DNA from: CBFHWY01 sp965659675
GTDB lineage: Bacteria > Bacteroidota > Bacteroidia > Flavobacteriales_G > Salibacteraceae
Reading direction: 5' to 3'
DNA: 5,709 nt
Assembly: GCA_965659675.1 (NCBI GenBank)
Contig: CBFHWY010000116.1
Span: forward strand, 1-5,709
The notes under the pieces are model-generated. The model did no database searches. It saw nothing but the letters and a program-made list of their open reading frames with translations, and was not told the DNA's origin. Made by a program: the position numbers and the translations under genes. Each line of letters begins with the position of its first letter. The stretch's first letter is position 1. Positions 1-5,709 of this stretch are shown piece by piece.

Positions 1-569
1 AAAGTCATCGGATTATATATACCACTGCAATACCACTCCCAAGCGGACCGATCAAGGTAAATTGGACAGCTTATGAAGGTTTTGAGCCCGTGCGATACAA
101 TGTTTATAGAAGTACTGATGGTGGAGCCTTCCAACTCATCAATGTGGTTGGCCCATTCCAAACCACCTATTTTGACGCGAATTATGCAAAATCGAGCAGC
201 AGCTTGAGATATCTTGTTTCTGCCGAAGCGCCAGAGGCATGCAATGGGCAAAACCTATCCTTCTCGAACAAATCATTGAATGTATGGTCCTTGAATACTG
301 GAACAAGTAATTTCAATATTGATCAACATTTGAGCCTGTTCCCGAACCCATCCTCTGGTCTGGTTAAGCTTCGATATAGCGGTTTGGATGGCTCTGTGGG
401 GATCAGGATCACCAATTCAACTGGACAGCTTGTATTTGAAAAAGCCATGGAGGCAAACGGTAGAGGTGTTGAGCAAATGGATCTACGAAACCTGGCCAGT
501 GGGCTTTATCAGGTTCAGGTTACTGCTGAAAGTGGTATGAGCATTATTAAATTGCAATTTACAAAATGA
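1..569 (+). CDS. 3' end of a T9SS-secreted surface protein (Fn3-like module plus type A sorting domain), 5' partial
   Basis: The reading frame is open from the left edge (first full codon at base 3) to a TGA at 567-569, giving 188 visible residues; the true start lies upstream. A GTG at 90 could be taken as a start, but the frame is open and domain-like before it (IKVNW at residues 17-21), so it is internal. Residues about 15-92 resemble a fibronectin-III-like beta sandwich: a W-containing strand, then YNVYRSTDGG (32-41), a TYFD turn, and YLVSAE before a single Cys at residue 80. Residues 110-188 are a T9SS type A sorting domain. Cargo with this domain crosses the outer membrane through the type IX system, after which the domain is normally cleaved and the protein anchored or released. 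The first residues, SHRIIYT, look like the end of a preceding module of the kind found at the end of the downstream protein. The binding partner is unknown. Secretion route is confident; function is not. Confidence 0.9.
   Translation, partial: SHRIIYTTAIPLPSGPIKVNWTAYEGFEPVRYNVYRSTDGGAFQLINVVGPFQTTYFDANYAKSSSSLRYLVSAEAPEACNGQNLSFSNKSLNVWSLNTGTSNFNIDQHLSLFPNPSSGLVKLRYSGLDGSVGIRITNSTGQLVFEKAMEANGRGVEQMDLRNLASGLYQVQVTAESGMSIIKLQFTK
45..278 (+). other. Fibronectin-III-like domain in the upstream protein
   Basis: About 78 residues with alternating hydrophobic strands. The order is IKVNWTAYEG, then RYNVYRSTDGGAFQLI, TTYFDAN and LRYLVSAEAPEAC. The W early in the domain, the YxVYRS strand and the late YxV strand fit the Fn3-like modules that commonly sit just before T9SS tails in large Bacteroidota surface proteins. 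Such modules usually act as spacers or binding platforms. Assignment rests on pattern, not on a profile search. Confidence 0.65.
330..566 (+). other. T9SS type A C-terminal sorting domain (Por secretion tail)
   Basis: This segment encodes the last 79 residues of the upstream protein. It shows the usual order of the family (TIGR04183 type): LFPNPSSG at the start, a strand ending in ITNSTGQLVFEK, then MDLRNLASGLYQVQV, and a final short strand, IIKLQFTK, just before the stop. The PNPSSG, TGQ and LASGLY blocks are the hallmarks I relied on. Length and terminal position are typical. It identifies the host as a Bacteroidota member with a type IX secretion system. Confidence 0.93.
566..569 (+). promoter_or_regulatory. 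ATGA stop/start overlap (translational coupling)
   Basis: The TGA of the upstream gene (567-569) shares bases with the ATG of the giant adhesin gene (566-568). There is no purine-rich Shine-Dalgarno sequence in the bases before it; the stretch is A/T-rich, as is common in Bacteroidota. The overlap argues for one mRNA and coupled translation. I see no terminator hairpin or convincing promoter near the junction. Confidence 0.8.
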
Positions 570-628
570 GATTGATCTATTCGATCATATTACTCATTTC
601 CATGAGCCTTGCCTTCAAGGTAAATGCG
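566..628 (+). other. Sec signal peptide of the giant adhesin
   Basis: Residues 1-21 have one Arg at position 2, a hydrophobic core (LIYSIILLISMSLAF) and a likely signal peptidase I site after V-N-A (residues 19-21), with mature protein starting at Ser22. Small or suitable residues occupy -3 and -1. This is the entry route to the periplasm expected for T9SS cargo. Cys23 follows directly, but the residues before it do not form a standard lipobox. Confidence 0.85.
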
Positions 629-3600
629 AGTTGTGATAGTACGGCCTCGATCGGTTCTATCTCCAATGTCTGTTTGAATAGTGATACCATTACTATTGGT
701 GGTGCTTTCCCAGGAGGAGGTTATTTTTTTGGAACTGGTATTCTGGATAGTTCTGGGAGATTTCTAGCTGCGATACCTGGTATAGGACAAACTACCGTGA
801 GTTATGTCTACACCGATTCATCGGGCTGCTCCGATACTGCTTCTCAAAGCTTTAATGTAGATGCTTTGCCTACGATCAGTTTGACGGCTTACGACACGCT
901 CTGTTTAAATGATCCAGTAACTACCTTGACTGCTGGATCTTCAAGTTCAAGTGGATTTGGAGTTTATACGGGAAATGGAATTACTGGTAATGACCAATTT
1001 AATCCTTCTTTAGCAGGAGCTGGAACCACCAACATTACCTATAGCTTCACGGATAGCACCACAACCTGCTCCAAAGACACTAGCGCTAACATTTTTGTCG
1101 AAAGCCTTCCATCAGTGAGCTTCTCATCAATAAGTGACCTATGTTTAGGTAATGATACTGCCCTTCTCAGTGGTGGAAGTCCAGCAGGAGGTATTTATTT
1201 TGGAGAAGGGGTACTTTCGGATAGCTTGAATTACCTGCCAGATTCTGCTGGTATTTTCAATCTTACCTATCGCTATGTTGACAATACAACGGGTTGTTAC
1301 AACACTGCAAGTCAAAATTTGAGGGTGAGGTCTTTACCAAGTGTGACCTTAAACAGTCTTTCAGCTCTATGCCTGAATGATTCAGCTGTTCAACTGAATT
1401 CGGGAAGCCCTTTGGGAGGAGATTATTGGGGCAGTGGAATTACCGATTCTTCAGGGACTTTTTCACCCGCCAATGCCGATACCGGATCTCATGTGATCTA
1501 TTACAGATATACAGATGGTTTTGGATGTTCTGGGCTTGATTCATCAAACCTTACAGTGAATAGCTTGCCACAAGTGAGCTTAAGTGCACTTGGTGGAATT
1601 TGTGCAAACGCCTCACCAATCAGCCTTAATCAGGGTTCTTCACCGGCTACTGGAACTGGTCTTTATTCTGGAATGGGTGTATTGTCAGGTATTTTTTACC
1701 CTTCTATGGTTGGAGCAGGATATAATACTATCAGCTATACCTTTACTGAAACTGCAACGAGCTGCAGCAATACAGTAACAGATTCTATAGAGGTCTTTAC
1801 AATACCCACGATCAGCGCAGTTACTCAAGATGACTTTTGTGAGAATGACGAACCAGACACATTAAACTTCCCTTTACCTGCGGGTGGAAAATTCTACGGA
1901 ACTGGAGTCCTTGCAGATTCACTGCGCTTTGATGCGGATGTTTCAGGCCTTGGGATCTTTAACTTAAACTATCGCTACACTGATTCTAACTCTTGTTCCA
2001 ATACGAGTGCAATTACTGTAGTTGTGAATGCCAAACCCACTCCAACAGTAGCGAGTCAATTGGACTATTGTGCATCCGATACGGCTTTTGCAATATCTGG
2101 TCAAAATCCAGTTGGAGGCAGTTTTAGTGGTACTGGAATAACGGGAAGTGGTACAAAGTTTTCCCCAGTGCTGGCAGGTGCAGGAAATTGGAATCTCACT
2201 TACACATACACTAACAGCAATTCATGTACAGACAGTACTTCCTTCAACATAAAAGTAAATGCAGAACCCGTTTTATCCTTTAGTAGCATTCCAGATTATT
2301 GCGAAGATGCGGGACAACAGGATCTTTCACTATTGGTAAGTGCTGATTCATCTGGCAATGGAGTATTCTCGGGTCAGGGTATGTTGAATGATGATATTTT
2401 CTCTCCGAATCAAGTAGGAGGAGGGACCTATGGCCTTCAGTATCTCTACACTGACATTAATGCCTGTCAGGCTGATAATCAGATAAATATTAGCGTTTTC
2501 GATAAGCCAAATTTAAGTTTAAGTCCGTTTGCAAACTATTGTATTGATGCAGGGATTGACACCCTTGATCAGGCGAATATTTCAGGAGGCAGGTACTTTG
2601 GAAATGGTATCAGTTCCGATTCGATCTTTGATCCAGCATCAGCAGGGATAGGTACCCATACGATCTCATTCACCTTTATAAATTCAAATTCATGCAGTGA
2701 TACAGTCTCCAGAGATATTGAAGTATTTGGCCTTCCAACTGCAAACTTTAGCCTTGCGAGTAGCGTATGTGAAAATGGCTTCCCACGAAATCTTTCTGGG
2801 AGTCCGTCTGGGGGTACTTTTAGCGGTTCTGGGGTCTTCAACTCTGTTTTTTACCCAGATAGTGTGAGCCCTGGGAATTATGATATTGTCTATGAATATA
2901 CCGATACCAATAGCTGTAGTGCATCTGATACCAATACGATCACTGTTCGATCGGCTCCAAATGTGAGTATTTCTGCCATTCCAGATGTGTGCTACGATCA
3001 GGGACAGCTAAGTTTAAGTCAGGGGACTCCTACTGGGGGAGTATATAGCCTCAAGGGAGTTCCAGGTGCTTTTAATGGTAATACACTGGATCTCTATACT
3101 GCAGGTTCAGGAACTTTTCAGGTTGTCTATTACTACATATCTGCCAATCTATGTGTCGATACCGCCAAAGGAACCATCACTATTGACCCACAACCAAATG
3201 TAGGCTTGAGCTTAAGACCTTCAGTTTGTGAAAACAATGGAAGCTTAAACCTTAATGGTGGTTCGCCGGCAGGAGGTAGTTATTTTGGTAATGCCGTTAA
3301 CGGGTCAAGTTTTGATCCTTTGATTGCCGGGCAGGGAAGTCACAGTATTTCATATACTTATACAGATTCAAAAGGCTGCAAGGATACAGCTAGTTCATCC
3401 ATTCAGGTGGATCCTGCTCCGGTAGTGAGTTTAGGCTCGATTCCTGTATTGTGTGAAAATAGTCAGCCGATTAGCTTAAGTCAGGGCACGCCTGCAGGAG
3501 GTACGTACTCTGGTGTGCCAGGGATTATTGCGGGGAATCTGTATCCGAGTTTAGCCGGTGCCGGAAACTTCTCCTTAAATTACAACTTCACCAATGGATT

Positions 3601-5709
3601 TGGCTGTAGCAATAGTGATACAAGTATTGTTGTGATCAACGCTAAGCCATCTGTAAACATTGCCTCACAATGGACAAGCTGTGCAGGTAAGGATTCTATA
3701 TTGCTCACCGGAGGTACGCCCGCTGGGGGCATATATCTCGGTAATTATGTTGATACCAATGATTTTTTCTATCCAGATTCAAGTGGGGTAGGAGCCTTCC
3801 CGGTTTCATATGAGTATACTGATACAAATCAATGCAGCAATACAGCAACTCAGTTGATGATCGTTAACCCCCTTCCCTTTGTGGGCTTCAGTAGCTTAAA
3901 TGATCGATGCGTAAAGGATGCACCATTTTTCATTACCGGAGGCTTTCCCTTTGGTGCTGGAGGAAGGTATCGAGGAAATGCCGTGGACTCTGCCGGAATT
4001 TTCAATCCACAAGTGGCTGGAGTTGGTGCGGATACCATATGGTATATATTCACTGATGCTAATGCTTGTAGCGACTCCACATATCAAGAGATCAATGTAT
4101 TTGGCTTACCTCAGCTAAGTGCACAAGCAATACCTAATATTTGTGCTGAAAGTGACCCCATTTCCCTGAACTTTGTGAGCCCTGGTGGTGGATCTTATTC
4201 AGGTTTAGGTGTGGTCGGAAATCAATTCTTTAGCACCATTGCTGATACTGGAGTGCATCAAATAAGCTATCAATATACTGATAGTAATTCCTGTGTGAGT
4301 GACACGAGCTTGCTTGTTCAGGTGAACAGCTTACCCGACTCCAGAGTTAGTCAAGATACTAGCGTCTGCAAGAATACAGAACTGGAGCTTTTTGTTAGAG
4401 GAGGAGCGACTTACCGATGGGAAAATGGTTCAGAGGAAAGTGAGATCAACGTGATAGTGGATTCAGATGAAAGTTTTAGAGTAACCGTTACATCTCCAAA
4501 GAACTGCGAAAGAGTTCATGATATTGAGGTATTCCTATTTGATACACTGAACATCAGGAGTAATGTGAGTATTGCCGATTGCGGTGAGAACAATGCTTCT
4601 GTCTCTTTGAATGTAAGTGGAGGAAAGTTCCCTTATCGTTTCGAGTGGAACACTGGCCAGGAAAATTCAAATCTTTCTAATCTGAGATCAGGCATCTATG
4701 TTGTTACTGTGAGCGATCAGAATCAGTGTGAGGAAAAGCGTGTGATCAGCATCAACGATAGAAATGCTCCGCAGATCAGTCTCGATAGCTTGATCCGACC
4801 TAGCTGTTTTGGAAGGGAAGATGGCTACCTCAAAGTATCTGCTCCGAATGCGGTCTCATTTCAATGGTCAAACTTTATAACAGGATCAGAATTGACAGGT
4901 TTATCTGCGGGTAGCTACCTTGTGGAGGCCACAGATTCAAACAATTGTCGATCATTTGAACGTTTTGAATTGGGTGAGGAAGAAGAGATCAAACTGGATT
5001 TTGATCTTTACCAACCGGGTTGCGGACAGAATGACGGATCCATATTTGTCAAAGCCACTGGTGGTCAAGGTGGCTTTAGCTACGTTTGGAACACTGGATC
5101 TCAAAGTGATACCTTAGCTTCAGTAGGCTCTGGGCGCTATAGCATTACAGTTACTGATCAGGCAAATTGTGTGGAAACAGAAGAACTGAGTCTGAGTGAT
5201 TGGGGTGCACCAACCGTAAGCCTGGACTCCCTGGTAGACCCACTGTGTGGTCAAGATAATGGAATCATCTCGGTAACATTGTTGGATACATTACCTGCGA
5301 CGTTATCATGGAGTAATTCTTCAAATTCAAGTCTTATTTCAGGTCTTGCTGCTGGAAACTATACTTTAAGTGTTACAGATCAAAATAATTGCCGTCTGGT
5401 TAGGGCTTACGATCTCCAAACTGCGGCACCTGATGTTCCAGAAATTTGTTTGGTGAGTTCCGATACTTCCAGTAATTTGAATATGGTGTATTGGGATGCT
5501 TCTGCCAGCGTTAGTAATTCATGGGAGCTGTATCGAAGCTCGAGTCTGAATTTGAAGCCAGATCATCTTGCATCCTTGAGTGCCAGCCAACAATCCTACA
5601 GTGATTCACTGTTTGGTTCAGTTCACCGATCAACTTCATACCAATTGAGATCATCCAGCAATTGTTTTGTGGAGTCTGGGTATTCCGCTGCTCATAAAAC
5701 TGTTTTCCT
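566..5709 (+). CDS. Giant secreted SprB-like repeat adhesin, 3' partial
   Basis: One uninterrupted frame of 1714 codons starts at ATG 566 and leaves the window without a stop (last full codon 5705-5707). The ATG at 566 is preferred because it yields a signal peptide (residues 1-21) and overlaps the upstream stop; the next ATG, at 602, would remove most of the hydrophobic segment. Domain order: 16 Ig/PKD-like repeats (about 28-1255, two Cys each), a distinct beta-rich module (1256-1326), four SprB-type repeats (1327-1620) and the beginning of an Fn3-like module (from about 1625). Composition is rich in Ser, Thr, Gly, Asp and Asn and poor in Lys, as is usual for extracellular adhesins. SprB of gliding Flavobacterium is a very large T9SS-exported adhesin; this protein shares the repeat type but not enough to use the name. 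No catalytic motif is visible. A role in adhesion or gliding is inferred. A C-terminal sorting domain is expected just past the right edge. Confidence 0.93.
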   Translation, partial: MRLIYSIILLISMSLAFKVNASCDSTASIGSISNVCLNSDTITIGGAFPGGGYFFGTGILDSSGRFLAAIPGIGQTTVSYVYTDSSGCSDTASQSFNVDALPTISLTAYDTLCLNDPVTTLTAGSSSSSGFGVYTGNGITGNDQFNPSLAGAGTTNITYSFTDSTTTCSKDTSANIFVESLPSVSFSSISDLCLGNDTALLSGGSPAGGIYFGEGVLSDSLNYLPDSAGIFNLTYRYVDNTTGCYNTASQNLRVRSLPSVTLNSLSALCLNDSAVQLNSGSPLGGDYWGSGITDSSGTFSPANADTGSHVIYYRYTDGFGCSGLDSSNLTVNSLPQVSLSALGGICANASPISLNQGSSPATGTGLYSGMGVLSGIFYPSMVGAGYNTISYTFTETATSCSNTVTDSIEVFTIPTISAVTQDDFCENDEPDTLNFPLPAGGKFYGTGVLADSLRFDADVSGLGIFNLNYRYTDSNSCSNTSAITVVVNAKPTPTVASQLDYCASDTAFAISGQNPVGGSFSGTGITGSGTKFSPVLAGAGNWNLTYTYTNSNSCTDSTSFNIKVNAEPVLSFSSIPDYCEDAGQQDLSLLVSADSSGNGVFSGQGMLNDDIFSPNQVGGGTYGLQYLYTDINACQADNQINISVFDKPNLSLSPFANYCIDAGIDTLDQANISGGRYFGNGISSDSIFDPASAGIGTHTISFTFINSNSCSDTVSRDIEVFGLPTANFSLASSVCENGFPRNLSGSPSGGTFSGSGVFNSVFYPDSVSPGNYDIVYEYTDTNSCSASDTNTITVRSAPNVSISAIPDVCYDQGQLSLSQGTPTGGVYSLKGVPGAFNGNTLDLYTAGSGTFQVVYYYISANLCVDTAKGTITIDPQPNVGLSLRPSVCENNGSLNLNGGSPAGGSYFGNAVNGSSFDPLIAGQGSHSISYTYTDSKGCKDTASSSIQVDPAPVVSLGSIPVLCENSQPISLSQGTPAGGTYSGVPGIIAGNLYPSLAGAGNFSLNYNFTNGFGCSNSDTSIVVINAKPSVNIASQWTSCAGKDSILLTGGTPAGGIYLGNYVDTNDFFYPDSSGVGAFPVSYEYTDTNQCSNTATQLMIVNPLPFVGFSSLNDRCVKDAPFFITGGFPFGAGGRYRGNAVDSAGIFNPQVAGVGADTIWYIFTDANACSDSTYQEINVFGLPQLSAQAIPNICAESDPISLNFVSPGGGSYSGLGVVGNQFFSTIADTGVHQISYQYTDSNSCVSDTSLLVQVNSLPDSRVSQDTSVCKNTELELFVRGGATYRWENGSEESEINVIVDSDESFRVTVTSPKNCERVHDIEVFLFDTLNIRSNVSIADCGENNASVSLNVSGGKFPYRFEWNTGQENSNLSNLRSGIYVVTVSDQNQCEEKRVISINDRNAPQISLDSLIRPSCFGREDGYLKVSAPNAVSFQWSNFITGSELTGLSAGSYLVEATDSNNCRSFERFELGEEEEIKLDFDLYQPGCGQNDGSIFVKATGGQGGFSYVWNTGSQSDTLASVGSGRYSITVTDQANCVETEELSLSDWGAPTVSLDSLVDPLCGQDNGIISVTLLDTLPATLSWSNSSNSSLISGLAAGNYTLSVTDQNNCRLVRAYDLQTAAPDVPEICLVSSDTSSNLNMVYWDASASVSNSWELYRSSSLNLKPDHLASLSASQQSYSDSLFGSVHRSTSYQLRSSSNCFVESGYSAAHKTVF
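647..4330 (+). repeat. Array of 16 tandem Ig/PKD-like repeats (protein level, 74-80 aa)
   Basis: The repeats begin at about bases 647, 866, 1106, 1334, 1565, 1802, 2030, 2261, 2501, 2729, 2951, 3188, 3413, 3641, 3869 and 4103. A typical unit reads: a linker such as LPxV, a strand of alternating Ser/Leu, a first Cys often followed by E-N or L-N, a GGSPAGG-like turn, an aromatic strand such as YFGxGV, a F-x-P segment, a G-x-G turn, and a final strand of the form YxYTDxxxC. Every one of the 16 units carries exactly two Cys, 49-55 residues apart. First-Cys to first-Cys distance is 74-80 residues. The units are well diverged in DNA, so this is an old array and not a recent expansion. Such repeats form rod-like stalks in large bacterial surface proteins; binding activity cannot be read from the sequence. 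Confidence 0.9.
4331..4543 (+). other. Single atypical beta-rich module between the two repeat arrays
   Basis: Residues about 1256-1326 begin with the same LPD linker as the repeats but then differ. After SVCKNTELELFV come GGATYRWENGSEES and SFRVTVTSPKNC. The pattern of C-x-N, a central YxW, NG, then a VTVT strand before a second Cys (C1268 and C1314, 46 apart) matches a family of Ig-like modules common in Bacteroidota secreted proteins. It lacks the GGSPAGG turn and the YTD strand of the preceding repeats. It looks like a transition from the Ig/PKD-like stalk to the SprB-type region. Confidence 0.7.
4544..5425 (+). repeat. Four SprB-type repeats in two A-B pairs
   Basis: Residues about 1327-1620 hold four units, each with an N-terminal Cys followed by G and N/D-G (C1339, C1414, C1486, C1561), a central W in WNTG or WSN, a L-x-x-G-x-Y strand, and a closing VTD or ATD block ending in Cys (C1388, C1461, C1535, C1609). 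This is the layout of the SprB repeat (Pfam PF13573 type) found in the gliding adhesin SprB and many T9SS cargo proteins. Units 1 and 3 have the GG turn before an aromatic strand and WNTG; units 2 and 4 lack it and are introduced by AP-x-x-SLDSL. An acidic run of Glu (1471-1474) separates the two pairs. Confidence 0.88.
5438..5707 (+). other. Fibronectin-III-like domain of the giant adhesin, cut by the window edge
   Basis: Residues about 1625-1714 begin PEICLVSSDTSSN, followed by a strand with MVYWD, then WELYRSSS and a closing SYQLRSSSNC, and end with AAHKTVF at the edge. The order of strands and the Y-R-S motif parallel the Fn3-like module of the upstream gene. In related Bacteroidota proteins this type of module, beginning with E/D-I-C and ending H-K-T, is followed by a second Fn3-like module and a T9SS tail. 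The fold is inferred by pattern only. Confidence 0.6.

Noticed and set aside
90..569. GTG at 90 as the start of a complete 159-residue gene
   Set aside because: The frame is open to the left edge, and the residues before the GTG (IKVNWTAYEG) belong to the same Fn3-like domain; there is no signal peptide, which a T9SS cargo needs.
602..604. ATG at 602 as the start of the giant adhesin
   Set aside because: It would remove the hydrophobic part of the signal peptide; the ATG at 566 gives a complete signal peptide and a coupled ATGA overlap.
623..634. Lipoprotein signal with lipidated Cys23
   Set aside because: The residues before the Cys are N-A-S, without the aliphatic residue at -3 of a lipobox, and a signal peptidase I site after VNA fits well. 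A relaxed lipobox cannot be fully excluded.
1584..1778. Plus-strand 64-residue open frame in another phase
   Set aside because: It sits inside repeats 4-5 of the giant gene, out of frame, with no ribosome binding site or domain.
2569..2841. Minus-strand 90-residue open frame
   Set aside because: It lies wholly antisense to repeats 9 and 10 of the giant gene, has no recognisable domain, and its Pro-rich sequence mirrors the Gly-rich turns of the repeats.
3850..4118. Three overlapping short open frames on both strands
   Set aside because: All are shadows of repeats 14 to 16 in other frames; they overlap each other and show no domain or start signal.
647..4330. CRISPR array or DNA-level tandem repeat
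   Set aside because: The period of about 230 bases is seen in the protein, not as conserved DNA; there are no short identical repeats with unique spacers.
4920..5117. Plus-strand 65-residue open frame in another phase
   Set aside because: It overlaps the SprB-type repeats out of frame and has no independent support.

Overview
The window looks like a piece of a Bacteroidota genome (Flavobacteriia/Cytophagia-like). The evidence is a C-terminal type IX secretion (T9SS) type A sorting domain, SprB-type repeats, PKD/Ig-like repeats rich in Ser, Thr, Asp and Gly, a gene start without a Shine-Dalgarno sequence, and AT-leaning DNA. I cannot name a genus from the sequence.

Layout: two plus-strand genes fill the window with no intergenic space. 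Bases 1-569 are the 3' end of a gene that begins upstream. It encodes a fibronectin-III-like module followed by the T9SS sorting domain. Its stop codon overlaps the start codon of the second gene in an ATGA (566-569). From 566 a single uninterrupted reading frame runs off the right edge: 1714 complete codons and no stop. I read every line in this frame and found no stop or frameshift. Because the frame is open at the right edge, a search that requires a stop codon would miss it.

The second gene encodes a giant secreted, probably surface-attached, adhesin-like protein. In order it has a signal peptide (residues 1-21), 16 tandem Ig/PKD-like repeats of 74-80 aa with two cysteines each (about 28-1255), one different beta-rich module (about 1256-1326), four SprB-type repeats arranged as two A-B pairs with an exact 147-aa period (about 1327-1620), and the start of a fibronectin-III-like module (about 1625 to the edge). 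The window ends at nearly the same architectural point at which the upstream gene fragment begins (HKTVF versus HRIIY). The two genes are therefore probably tandem paralogues, and the second very likely continues into another Fn3-like module and a sorting domain just outside the window.

How they work together (inference): two co-transcribed, translationally coupled T9SS cargo proteins, displayed on the cell surface or released, with a likely role in adhesion, gliding or matrix binding. The sequence shows no enzymatic domain, RNA gene, mobile element, CRISPR array or convincing promoter or terminator.
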